Assembly (NCBI GenBank): GCA_002391565.1
Contig: DGFH01000342.1
Location: 1 to 8,802 of the forward strand
DNA: 8,802 nt
Direction of reading: 5' to 3'
Origin: Anaerolineales bacterium UBA3905
GTDB lineage: Bacteria; Chloroflexota; Anaerolineae; Caldilineales; Caldilineaceae
The notes below the pieces were generated by a model, which was not told the DNA's origin, ran no database searches, and worked only from the letters and a program-made list of their open reading frames with translations. Position 1 is the first letter of the stretch. The number at the start of each line of letters is the position of its first letter. Below are positions 1 to 7,704 of this stretch, one piece after another. The position numbers and the translations under genes are program-made.

Positions 1-987
<987 letters not shown>

Positions 988-1002
988 TCCCCTGTCCATT
1001 GT

Positions 1003-1038
1003 CATCATCCAGGAAGCCTGGCTGCCTCCTGGATGATG
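1003..1038 (+). terminator. Terminator-like hairpin after fucI
   Basis: A perfect 12-bp stem (CATCATCCAGGA at 1003-1014 pairing with 1027-1038) encloses a 12-nt loop, starting 16 nt after the fucI stop codon. It is well placed to end the fucI transcript or protect its 3' end. No T-run follows the right arm, so it is not a classical intrinsic terminator. Confidence 0.6.
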
Positions 1039-1066
1039 GCTTCAGATACCTGTTGCGTTCCTCCCT

Positions 1067-1095
1067 TTGGTCGTCGCGGCGCTCTGCGGTACAAT
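1067..1095 (+). promoter_or_regulatory. Candidate sigma-70-type promoter for the CpXC gene
   Basis: TTGGTC (1067-1072) and TACAAT (1090-1095) are separated by 17 bp, downstream of the fucI hairpin. The -10 box matches TATAAT at five of six positions; the -35 box is weak (three of six). Transcription would start near 1102, leaving a leader of about 48 nt before the ATG at 1150. Inferred from sequence only. Confidence 0.45.
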
Positions 1096-1149
1096 GGTCT
1101 GGTTTGCATGGCGCACGAACCCGATCAACCAAGAAGGAATCAAAGGATT

Positions 1150-2694
1150 ATGAGCGGCATACTTCTGCCCGGTCAAGATAAAAAACCTACCGCCGGCGGC
1201 GGCATCGAGTTGCCGAAGGGTTTTGCGCGGCGCCGCGAAGAACCCGAAGCCACACCTGCATCTGAGATGGCGCCAGCCGCCCCGGAGCCGAGCACAGCGC
1301 CAGAGACGCCTCAACCACCACGTCGCGGCCGTCCTGGCGAAGAGTTGCTCTTTCCGCCGACAGCGGCGCAGGTGCAATGCCCCAACTGCGGCGCACGCTA
1401 CGCGGTGCCGATCTTTACGATCATCGACCTTGGCGTCAACCCCGAATTGGGGCCGGCGCTGCTAGGCGGACAGATTAACGTGGCGATGTGCCCGCAGTGC
1501 GGCGCCGGCGGCCCGTTGAGCGCTCCTCTCATGGTGCATGATCCCAGCCATGACTTCCTCGCTGTCTACGTGCCGCCCACCGGCATCGACGATGTCCAGC
1601 GTCAGCGCATCATCGGCGACCTGACGCAGACGCTGATGCGCAAGCTGCCCACCGAGGCGCGTCGCGGCTATATGCTCCAGCCGAAGGAATATCTCGACTG
1701 GAATCGCTTTATCGAAAAATTATGGGAGTTTCAGGGCGTCACGCCGGAAATGCTGCGCCGCCAGCGCGACCAGGCGGCGGCCATCCAGAGCCTGGCGCGC
1801 CTTGCCGACGATCCCGGTGCGCTTGACCTTGCGCTGGAACGCTACAAACACCTGGTCGATCGCCAGTTCTTTGCCTTGCTCGAACGGTTGATGATGCTCT
1901 CCGGCAGTCAGGGCGACCGCGAGAGCCTGGTGGCGTTGCAGGCATTGCGGCAGGCGCTGCTGGAAAAGACTGAAGCTGGTCGCGAACTCAAGACGTTGCA
2001 AGATCGCGTTGAACAGACGGTGCGCAAAATCCAGCCCGGCGCCACGCGCGAAGATGTGATCGATGTGTTGTTGGCAGCCTGGTGTGAACCGGGCGGTGAC
2101 GAGATCGCTTCCTCGGTGGCGGTGTCGCTGGCGCCGATGCTCGATTATCAGTTCTTGCTCGCCGTCTCCGAACGTCTGGAGCGCACAACCGACGCCACCG
2201 AACGCGCCAATCTTGAAAAGCTGCGCGAACTCGTGATGGCGGTGCAGGAACAGCAACAGGCTGTCCGACAAAACGCGGCTGCGCAGGCGCAGGAAGTGCT
2301 TCAGGCTGTACTCGAATCGACCGACCCGGCTGCCACGATGAGCGAAAACGCCGACCTGATCGACGAGAATTTCCTTGGCCTGTTGGCCGCCAATATCCAG
2401 CGCGCCGAGCAGAACAATGCGGCCGGCGCGGCCAAACGCCTGCGCAAAATCTACGAGCTGGCGTTGGAAGTGGCGCAATCCCAGATGTCGCCAGAACTGA
2501 AGCTGGTCAACGACTTGCTCAACGCATCCGATCAGGGTGCACGTCGCAAGTTGCTGGAGGAGAATCGCTCCCTCTTGAACCGAGATTTTCTGGAAGCGCT
2601 CAAGCAACTCGAAGAAGACTTTCGCCAGCGCCAGAGCGACGATGTCGCCGATCGGCTGAAATCGATCCGTGCACAGGCGGCGCTGATGCTGTAA
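1150..2694 (+). CDS. CpXC zinc-ribbon domain protein with C-terminal helical repeats
   Basis: This 514-aa protein of unknown function is probably cytoplasmic, with no signal peptide or membrane helix. Residues 1-70 are a low-complexity Pro/Ala/Glu-rich segment. Residues 74-145 form a CpXC-type domain (PF14353): CPNCG at 77-81 and CPQCG at 114-118 supply four cysteines expected to bind one zinc, followed by the family-typical HDPSHDFLAVYVPP. The rest is highly charged and alpha-helical. I see four degenerate copies of one unit in it (about 215-272, 302-366, 382-442, 452-511), each with a 'LxD/NxxF(L/F)xxL' core (VDRQFFALLERL, LDYQFLLAVSERL, IDENFLGLLAAN, LNRDFLEALKQL). The start at 1150 is preferred over the in-frame ATG at 1033 because AAAGGA sits 2 nt upstream of it and because 1033 lies inside the fucI hairpin and ahead of the likely promoter. 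Zinc binding and a scaffold or interaction role are inferences; no catalytic motif was recognised. Confidence 0.85.
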   Translation: MSGILLPGQDKKPTAGGGIELPKGFARRREEPEATPASEMAPAAPEPSTAPETPQPPRRGRPGEELLFPPTAAQVQCPNCGARYAVPIFTIIDLGVNPELGPALLGGQINVAMCPQCGAGGPLSAPLMVHDPSHDFLAVYVPPTGIDDVQRQRIIGDLTQTLMRKLPTEARRGYMLQPKEYLDWNRFIEKLWEFQGVTPEMLRRQRDQAAAIQSLARLADDPGALDLALERYKHLVDRQFFALLERLMMLSGSQGDRESLVALQALRQALLEKTEAGRELKTLQDRVEQTVRKIQPGATREDVIDVLLAAWCEPGGDEIASSVAVSLAPMLDYQFLLAVSERLERTTDATERANLEKLRELVMAVQEQQQAVRQNAAAQAQEVLQAVLESTDPAATMSENADLIDENFLGLLAANIQRAEQNNAAGAAKRLRKIYELALEVAQSQMSPELKLVNDLLNASDQGARRKLLEENRSLLNRDFLEALKQLEEDFRQRQSDDVADRLKSIRAQAALML

Positions 2695-2700
2695 CTCGCT

Positions 2701-2740
2701 AGAACGCAGATAACGCGGCTGCGGCTGATTTGCGCGGATT
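2701..2740. repeat. Left copy of a 40-bp imperfect inverted repeat
   Basis: This starts just after the CpXC stop codon. Its reverse complement aligns without gaps to 2997-3036, with 29 of 40 positions identical by hand count and the best agreement at both ends (AGAACGC... and ...CGCGGATT). The unit is rich in the 'ACGCGGAT' motif, which I associate with dispersed intergenic repeats in several bacterial genomes. Whether it is dispersed in this genome cannot be judged from one window. Confidence 0.55.
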
Positions 2741-2785
2741 TGTGGCGTTTATCGATTTCTAGGTTGTCACGTGATATTACTCGCA

Positions 2786-2819
2786 ATCTTCCCGGAAGCT
2801 TTGGAACTTCCGGGAAGAT
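2786..2819. terminator. Perfect 13-bp hairpin downstream of the CpXC gene
   Basis: ATCTTCCCGGAAG (2786-2798) pairs perfectly with 2807-2819 around an 8-nt loop. It lies 91 bp past the CpXC stop codon, and no T-tract follows on either strand. It could be a U-less terminator, an RNA-stabilising 3' structure, or a palindromic intergenic element. Confidence 0.5.
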
Positions 2820-2996
2820 AAACAGTTAACCTGGTGGTCAGTAACAAATGGATTCGGAAACCGTAGATTCGGCTTCCAGGCGGACGCTTCCGATCAGCCA
2901 CCCTGTCACGCCGGGGGCGATGACCTACGTGAGCCGATCGCCACGTTCGTTACAGGCGACCATGTCAATTACCGGAACACATTGTCAATTTTCATG

Positions 2997-3036
2997 AATC
3001 CGCGTTGAACCGCCCGATCCGTGTCATCCGCGTTCT
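2997..3036. repeat. Right copy of the 40-bp imperfect inverted repeat
   Basis: This is the partner of 2701-2740 in inverted orientation, 256 bp away. It contains ATCCGCG at both ends, and its end lies 43 bp before the cinA start codon. The pair could be two insertions of a dispersed repeat or the termini of a small mobilised segment. No target-site duplication was recognised. Confidence 0.55.
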
Positions 3037-3079
3037 ACATTCCATGCCACCCGCCGTTCACCCTAGATCGCACTGAACC

Positions 3080-4324
3080 ATGCCAACGCTAAATGCTGAA
3101 ATCGTCACGTCGGGCACCGAGATTCTACTCGGCGATATCGTTGACACCAACGCAGCCTGGATCGCGCAGCAATTGCGCGAGGCAGGCGTCAATCTCTATT
3201 ATAAGACGACCGTCGGCGACAATGAGCCGCGCCTGCGCGGCGTGATCGAGCTGGGCATGACGCGCAGCGATGTGATCATCGTCACCGGCGGTCTGGGGCC
3301 GACGGTGGATGACGTGACGCGCGACGCCATCGCCAATGCCACCGGTCGCCCGCTCGAACTGCACGCAGACGCGCTCGCCACCCTGGAGGCACGCTTTGCC
3401 CGTTTTGGCGCCACGATGACCGACAACAATCGCCAGCAGGCGATGATCCCACATGGAGCCATCCTGATCGAGAATCCGGTGGGTACAGCGCCCGGCTTCA
3501 TCGTCGAGACCGAACACTGCGCCGTGATCGCGCTGCCGGGTGTACCGCGTGAGATGAAACAGTTGATGACCGACAGTGTGCTGCCCTATCTGCGGGCGCG
3601 GCTGGGCAGCCAGGCGGTGATCCGTCGGCGCATCCTGCGCACCTTTGGCATCGGTGAGAGCACTATCGACCACCGCCTGGGCGAATTGCTGCGGCGCAGC
3701 AACCCGACAGTCGGGCTGGCGGCGCAAACCGGACAATGCGATATCCGCATCGCCGCCCGCGCCGAAGACCCCGTCACCGCCGAAGCCATGCTTGACAACA
3801 TCGAGGCTGAGGTGCGCCACGCTGTGGGCGAGTTCATCTATTCGACCACGCCCGGCGAGAGCTACGAAAGTGTGCTTGTGCGCGCGTTGCAGGCAGCCAG
3901 TGTGACGCTGGCGCTGCTCGAAACCAACACGCGCGGGGCGCTGGCGGCGCGCCTCATCGCTGCTGCGGCGCCTGACGATAACCGATTGCTCAAACAGGTG
4001 GTGATCGAAGTCGACGCCTTGCCCGCTCTGCTGGGCGGTGCGCTAGAAGCGGAAGATCACCAGGCGCTTGCCCGCCAGGCGGCCAGCTGGCTGCGCACGG
4101 TCAGTGACGCCACACTCGGCATTGCGCTGGTCGGCACCAGCGGCGTCGATGAAGGCGTCTTTGGTCGCGAAGCCGGCGCAACGTGGCTGGCGATCGACGA
4201 TGGCGTGCGGCCGGCCATAATCCACATCCCCTTTGGCGGGCAGGACGACTACACCCACGTTCGCATCGGCAACCAGACCCTGATGACGCTGCGACGCTGG
4301 CTGGATGGACGTCTTGCTGCGTGA
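3080..4324 (+). CDS. cinA: CinA family protein with a degenerate C-terminal deamidase domain
   Basis: CinA proteins join an N-terminal MoCF/COG1058 domain (linked to ADP-ribose pyrophosphatase activity) to a C-terminal PncC-type domain that deamidates nicotinamide mononucleotide in NAD recycling. At 414 aa the length is normal. The N-terminal domain is fully canonical: SGTEILLGDIVDTNAAWIA (11-29), TGGLGPTVDDVTRDA (69-83), ENPVGTAPGF (131-140), ALPGVPREMKQLM (151-163). The middle region (about 180-255, FGIGES at 189-194) also fits. The C-terminal domain (about 262-410) has the right size, but the usual ESCTGG-type signature with the catalytic serine reads ETNTRG (281-286), and the usual GPGGGTPEKPVG-like loop reads VGTSGVDEGVFGREAG (351-366). 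I infer loss of NMN deamidase activity with the N-terminal activity retained. The start matches the family start (MxxAEIxxxGTE), although no clear Shine-Dalgarno precedes it. The HD gene follows directly. Confidence 0.93.
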   Translation: MPTLNAEIVTSGTEILLGDIVDTNAAWIAQQLREAGVNLYYKTTVGDNEPRLRGVIELGMTRSDVIIVTGGLGPTVDDVTRDAIANATGRPLELHADALATLEARFARFGATMTDNNRQQAMIPHGAILIENPVGTAPGFIVETEHCAVIALPGVPREMKQLMTDSVLPYLRARLGSQAVIRRRILRTFGIGESTIDHRLGELLRRSNPTVGLAAQTGQCDIRIAARAEDPVTAEAMLDNIEAEVRHAVGEFIYSTTPGESYESVLVRALQAASVTLALLETNTRGALAARLIAAAAPDDNRLLKQVVIEVDALPALLGGALEAEDHQALARQAASWLRTVSDATLGIALVGTSGVDEGVFGREAGATWLAIDDGVRPAIIHIPFGGQDDYTHVRIGNQTLMTLRRWLDGRLAA

Positions 4325-4355
4325 CGCCTGTAATGTGAGTCAATACTGGAACTCG

Positions 4356-4946
4356 ATGACCACAACCGATCAAAGTGAAAGCACTTCCGCCCTTCTCAAC
4401 ATCCTCGCACACGTCGCCGTGCTCAAGCGATTGCCGCGCACCGGCTGGCTTCTCAGTGGCGTGCAACCCTGCGAATCGGTTGCCGATCACACGGCCGGCG
4501 TCGCCCTGCTGACATTGGCGCTGGCAAGCGCAATCAATGCCGACTGGCAGGCGGCAGGGCTGGAGCGCCCTATCGACGTTGGGCGTGCGGTGACGCTGGC
4601 AGTGTTGCATGACTTGGCTGAAAGCGTCGTCACCGACCTGCCCAGGCGTAGCGCCCAGTTGATTGGGGCGGAAACCAAGCGCCGCGCCGAAGCCGCTGCC
4701 CTGGCGAACATCCTGGCCGGACTGCCAGCAAACGATGACTATGCGACCCTCTGGGCAGAATATGCAGCAACTTCCACCCCCGAGGCGCGCCTGGTGCACG
4801 ACGCTGATGCATTGGAGATGGTGCATCAGGCGCTTGAGTACGAACGCGCCGGTCATCGCACACTGGGCGAATTTTGGCGCAACCACCGCTGGCACTTCAG
4901 TCTATGCGAACATCTATACCAGGTATTGCAGAAGTTACGCGCCTGA
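4356..4946 (+). CDS. HD-domain phosphohydrolase, YfbR/HDDC2-like
   Basis: This is a metal-dependent phosphohydrolase of the HD superfamily (HD_3 type), related to YfbR/HDDC2 5'-deoxynucleotidases that remove phosphate from dNMPs. From the ATG at 4356 it has 196 aa, close to the ~200 aa of YfbR. Motifs in order: PRTGWLL (27-33), typical of the HDDC2 group; ESVADHTAG with H45; LHDLAE with H85, D86 and E89; and HDADALE with D151, completing the H...HD...D metal site. It is soluble with no signal peptide. The start is uncertain: an in-frame ATG at 4305 would overlap cinA by 20 bp and give 213 aa, and a GTG at 4335 is also possible. None has a strong Shine-Dalgarno; I prefer 4356 because it gives the family's usual N-terminus. 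Either way the gene is very likely co-transcribed with cinA. Substrate specificity cannot be read from the sequence. Confidence 0.88.
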   Translation: MTTTDQSESTSALLNILAHVAVLKRLPRTGWLLSGVQPCESVADHTAGVALLTLALASAINADWQAAGLERPIDVGRAVTLAVLHDLAESVVTDLPRRSAQLIGAETKRRAEAAALANILAGLPANDDYATLWAEYAATSTPEARLVHDADALEMVHQALEYERAGHRTLGEFWRNHRWHFSLCEHLYQVLQKLRA

Positions 4947-4954
4947 TGTACAGT
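4926..4954 (+). promoter_or_regulatory. Candidate promoter for the first LCP gene
   Basis: TTGCAG (4926-4931) and TACAGT (4949-4954) are 17 bp apart, overlapping the 3' end of the HD gene. This is a moderate sigma-70-type match (three of six and four of six positions). Transcription would start near 4961, about 55 nt before the start codon at 5016. Read-through from cinA-HD is equally possible because no hairpin separates the genes. Confidence 0.35.
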
Positions 4955-5015
4955 AGTCCACAGATGGGGAGGGCCACGTTTCCCAGTTCATACCGTACTT
5001 TGCGAGGACTCAGCA

Positions 5016-6104
5016 ATGGCAGCCTTTGCTCAGCCCCACGGATCGTGGCAACGACTTGTATCCGCCTTCTTGCTCCTCAGCCTGGTGGCGTCTCTCCTGA
5101 CTGGGTGTGGCGGTGCGACCGCCAGCGCTGCGCCTGCCGCCGCACCGGCAGCGCAGCCCATCCAGCGTGAGATGCAGGCGCCAGCAGCAGCGGCGCCCAC
5201 CAAAGCATCCGCTACGCCGACGCCAACGCTGCTTCCTGTTACGCCGGAAGCAGCGCTGCAACTCGACGATCTACAACCACTGCTCAAAACGACGAACATC
5301 CTGTTGCTGGGCAGCGACCGTCGCCCCAACATGCCCAACTGGCGCACGGACGTCATCATGATCGTGGCTGTCGACCGCCCCAACAATCGCGTTGGCGTGA
5401 TTTCGCTGCCACGCGACCTGTACATCGACCAGATTCCCAACCATCGTGGCAATAAAATCAATGTAATCGACTATCTCGGTGAGCAAGACGAGCCAAACGG
5501 CGGCGGGCCTAAATTGTTGGGACAGGTGCTTGAGGCCAAGATTGGCATACCGATTCACCATTACGTGCGCGTCGATTTCGAGGCGGTCAAACGGCTGGTG
5601 GATGCCATGGGTGGCGTCGAGGTCGATGTCGATTGTCCGCTTTACGATCCTTACGGCTACGACGAGGGTGGCGATCCACTGGCGCTCGATGTCGGCGTGC
5701 ACCGGCTGACTGGCGGTGAGGCATTGAGCTACGTGCGCAGCCGACGCATCGGCGGCGACCTGGAACGCGAGCGACGACAACAACGCTTCATCTGGGCGGT
5801 GCGTACGCAGATTCAAAACGAGAACCTGCTGCCCCGCATCCCGGCCATCTATCAGGCCATGCAAGGCTCGGTGCAGACCGATCTGAACCTGATCGATGCC
5901 GTCAAACTGGTGCGGATGGCGATGGGGCTGGAAAAGGATGACGTACACGGCTTTGTCGTCAACGATCCGAGCATGATCACCGCCGGGTATGCCGGGCAGA
6001 TGTGGGTCTGGTATGCCAATTGGCCGAAGATTGCAGAGGCGGCGCAGCAGGTCTTCGACAAGCCGGCGCTTTTCAACGAAAGTGAAGAGGTAAAGTGCCC
6101 GTGA
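5016..6104 (+). CDS. LytR-CpsA-Psr (LCP) family protein 1, predicted lipoprotein
   Basis: LCP proteins act outside the cytoplasmic membrane and transfer glycopolymers from a lipid carrier to the cell wall; some also have pyrophosphatase activity. This copy has 362 aa. It starts with a lipoprotein signal peptide (hydrophobic 14-28, lipobox LLTGC with C31), then an Ala/Pro-rich linker (32-78, including ATPTPT), then the LCP domain (about 93-300). Key polar residues of the fold are present: GSDRR (D101, R102), WRTD (R110, D112), LPRD (R133, D134), KIN (147-149), and the basic stretch VRSRRIGGDLERERRQQ (240-256, with R241, R243, D248, R251). GAGGA at 5004-5008, 7 nt upstream, supports the start. 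Instead of the common single N-terminal membrane helix it appears lipid-anchored. A paralogue follows 155 bp downstream. The glycan substrate is unknown. Confidence 0.92.
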   Translation: MAAFAQPHGSWQRLVSAFLLLSLVASLLTGCGGATASAAPAAAPAAQPIQREMQAPAAAAPTKASATPTPTLLPVTPEAALQLDDLQPLLKTTNILLLGSDRRPNMPNWRTDVIMIVAVDRPNNRVGVISLPRDLYIDQIPNHRGNKINVIDYLGEQDEPNGGGPKLLGQVLEAKIGIPIHHYVRVDFEAVKRLVDAMGGVEVDVDCPLYDPYGYDEGGDPLALDVGVHRLTGGEALSYVRSRRIGGDLERERRQQRFIWAVRTQIQNENLLPRIPAIYQAMQGSVQTDLNLIDAVKLVRMAMGLEKDDVHGFVVNDPSMITAGYAGQMWVWYANWPKIAEAAQQVFDKPALFNESEEVKCP

Positions 6105-6145
6105 AATCAAAGCCCTGAATTGCGGCTAAATACAAATTGCTGGTG

Positions 6146-6151
6146 TATAAT
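6146..6151 (+). promoter_or_regulatory. Consensus -10 box upstream of the second LCP gene
   Basis: A perfect TATAAT lies 108 bp before the second LCP start codon, immediately ahead of the hairpin at 6153-6187. The only -35-like sequence is TTGCGG at 6120-6125, with a 20-bp spacer that is longer than ideal, so the promoter assignment is tentative. A start near 6158 would place transcription initiation inside the hairpin's left arm. Confidence 0.4.
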
Positions 6152-6152
6152 G

Positions 6153-6187
6153 GCGCTCACGGGTAGGTAGCAACGCCCCGTGAGCGC
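6153..6187 (+). terminator. Perfect 11-bp GC-rich hairpin between the LCP genes
   Basis: GCGCTCACGGG (6153-6163) pairs with 6177-6187 around a 13-nt loop and is followed by TTTGT, a weak T-tract. It may terminate transcription of the first LCP gene. It also overlaps the expected start of transcription from the TATAAT box just upstream, so it could instead shape the leader of the second LCP gene. Confidence 0.5.
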
Positions 6188-6200
6188 TTTGTATGGTTAG

Positions 6201-6242
6201 GCAGATGACGGAACAGCAGCGTACGTTCCCCAATCCATCTGC
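6201..6242 (+). other. Nested stem in the leader of the second LCP gene
   Basis: GCAGATG (6201-6207) pairs with CATCTGC (6236-6242), and inside it GGAAC (6210-6214) pairs with GTTCC (6225-6229). The outer stem ends 3 nt before the Shine-Dalgarno AGGAG (6246-6250). It may influence ribosome access, but the pairing is short and unproven. Confidence 0.3.
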
Positions 6243-6259
6243 AGCAGGAGTAGCTGTGC

Positions 6260-7693
6260 ATGTTGTCAGGCCATTCGCGTTTGCTTGCGTTCGTGTTGAT
6301 TGTGTCATTCGTGTTGACATCCTGTTCGGGCGGCGTCTTTCAGGGCACGCGTGGCGTTGAGCGAGCGGCGCAAGCGATGGCGCCCAAACCCCCTCTCGAC
6401 ATTACCGGCGCCCATCAGCCATTGCCCGGCGTCGATGCCCGTAATTACAATCCACCTGCCCCACCGATTCGCCCCTTCTCCATCAGCCGGACGCTCTATC
6501 CGCAGGTCGCCGCCGCCAATGGCGCTGGCGCGTTGCTGGTGGCGCCTGCGGCAGAGTTTGTGCCGACGCCACTGCCTGCTCCTGTCGGGCCAGCTTTCAA
6601 CTGGAGTCAGACAGAAAACTACTTATTGCTGGGCACTGACCATCGCCCTGGCTGGACAAGCTGGCGCACGGATGTAATCATGATCGTGGGCGTAGACCGC
6701 GCCAACTCGCGCGTGGCTGTTTTCAGCATCCCGCGCGACACCTACGTACAGATTCCTGGCTACGGTTGGGGACGCATCAATCAGGTCGATAATATCGGTG
6801 AGAAGGCAAATCCCAACGGTGGTGGGCCGGCGTTGCTGTCACAGGTGCTCGCTAATACGCTAGGCATTACCACCAATCACTGGGTGCGTGTACGCATGGA
6901 CGGCTTTATCGATGTCGTCAATGCGATTGGCGGCGTGACGGTGCATCTTGACTGCCCCTTCTATGAACCGGTTTTTAACCTGACCACCAATTCCTGGGAC
7001 TACTTTGCGCTGCCACCGGGTGATGTCTGGCTGGATGGCGATACAGCATACTGGTTCGTGCGGCTGCGTTACCGGGAGAGCGACATCGGGCGCAATCAGC
7101 GTCAGCGAGAGTTCTTGTGGGGATTACGCGAACAAATCAAACGCACCAACCTGCTTGCCAACTTTTTGCCGCTGTACAACGCCTTCCAAAATATGGTCTC
7201 GACTGACTTGAACCCGCTCGAAATTGTTGATTTATTGAACTGGGGGATTCAACTTGATCCGTCCGCCGTACGCGCCAGCGGGCTGACCCTCTACGATTTA
7301 CAGAGCTACACAACACCCGAAGGGGCGTCGGTGCTGCGCATTGCCGACCCAGCCCACGTGCGCAACGTCGTCGAAAGCGTGTGGCAGGCGCCGGCCATGG
7401 TGGATTCCTATCGCAAGGACACAAGCAAGTGCCAGCCCTTGCCACCTGGTGTGACCTATGCCACCGACATTTCTGAGCTTGATACATCCGTGCTCGATAA
7501 CGATCCGGAAGCCTTGCCGCCTCCGCCGTCCACCGAACCGATCGCCCAACCGGAAGCGCCACCCGCAGAACAACCCATCGATAGCGCTGTGCCAACGCCT
7601 ACGCCCACAGACTCGGCGGCGACCACTTCGCTCTTCCCCACGCCAACGCCAGCGCCGGTCAGCCTGCTTGCCCCATCCACCGATGGCGGCTAA
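6260..7693 (+). CDS. LytR-CpsA-Psr (LCP) family protein 2, predicted lipoprotein with Pro-rich tail
   Basis: This is a 477-aa paralogue of the upstream LCP protein with the same predicted role, attaching glycopolymers to the cell wall outside the membrane. It has a lipoprotein signal peptide (hydrophobic 8-19, lipobox LTSC with C22), a Pro/Ala-rich linker (23-112), an LCP domain (about 116-325) and a tail rich in Pro, Thr and Ser (about 415-477, with PTPTPT and PTPTPAP). Conserved residues are GTDHR (D127, R129), WRTD (R136, D138), IPRD (R159, D160), GRIN (171-174, with Arg where the first copy has Lys) and VRLRYRESDIGRNQRQ (267-282). It shares WRTDVIMIV, PNGGGP and LLxQVL with the first copy, which points to an old duplication. 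AGGAG lies 9 nt upstream of the ATG. The disordered tail, absent from the first copy, could extend into or bind the wall. Confidence 0.92.
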   Translation: MLSGHSRLLAFVLIVSFVLTSCSGGVFQGTRGVERAAQAMAPKPPLDITGAHQPLPGVDARNYNPPAPPIRPFSISRTLYPQVAAANGAGALLVAPAAEFVPTPLPAPVGPAFNWSQTENYLLLGTDHRPGWTSWRTDVIMIVGVDRANSRVAVFSIPRDTYVQIPGYGWGRINQVDNIGEKANPNGGGPALLSQVLANTLGITTNHWVRVRMDGFIDVVNAIGGVTVHLDCPFYEPVFNLTTNSWDYFALPPGDVWLDGDTAYWFVRLRYRESDIGRNQRQREFLWGLREQIKRTNLLANFLPLYNAFQNMVSTDLNPLEIVDLLNWGIQLDPSAVRASGLTLYDLQSYTTPEGASVLRIADPAHVRNVVESVWQAPAMVDSYRKDTSKCQPLPPGVTYATDISELDTSVLDNDPEALPPPPSTEPIAQPEAPPAEQPIDSAVPTPTPTDSAATTSLFPTPTPAPVSLLAPSTDGG

Positions 7694-7704
7694 TCTCCCC
7701 TCTG

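Larger units (their letters stand above)
2695..3079. other. 385-bp gene-free gap between the CpXC gene and cinA
   Basis: I see no credible coding sequence here on either strand. The gap holds the two inverted-repeat arms (2701-2740 and 2997-3036), a perfect 13-bp hairpin (2786-2819), an 8-bp palindrome TCACGTGA (2767-2774), a 15-bp-period repeat of GATTCGG (2851-2857 and 2866-2872), and TGTCAATT twice with a 20-bp period (2963-2970 and 2983-2990). No convincing promoter for cinA was found: TTGTCA at 2982-2987 has no acceptable -10 box at 16-18 bp. Confidence 0.7.

Noticed and set aside
1033..1149. Longer start (ATG at 1033) for the CpXC protein
   Set aside because: It begins inside the fucI hairpin, precedes the likely promoter, adds 39 residues of unlikely composition, and the ATG at 1150 has a good Shine-Dalgarno.
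1720..2607. 295-aa open frame on the minus strand inside the CpXC gene
   Set aside because: It is antisense to a well-supported gene with a Shine-Dalgarno and a conserved N-terminal domain; its His/Gln/Arg-rich composition is typical of a shadow frame.
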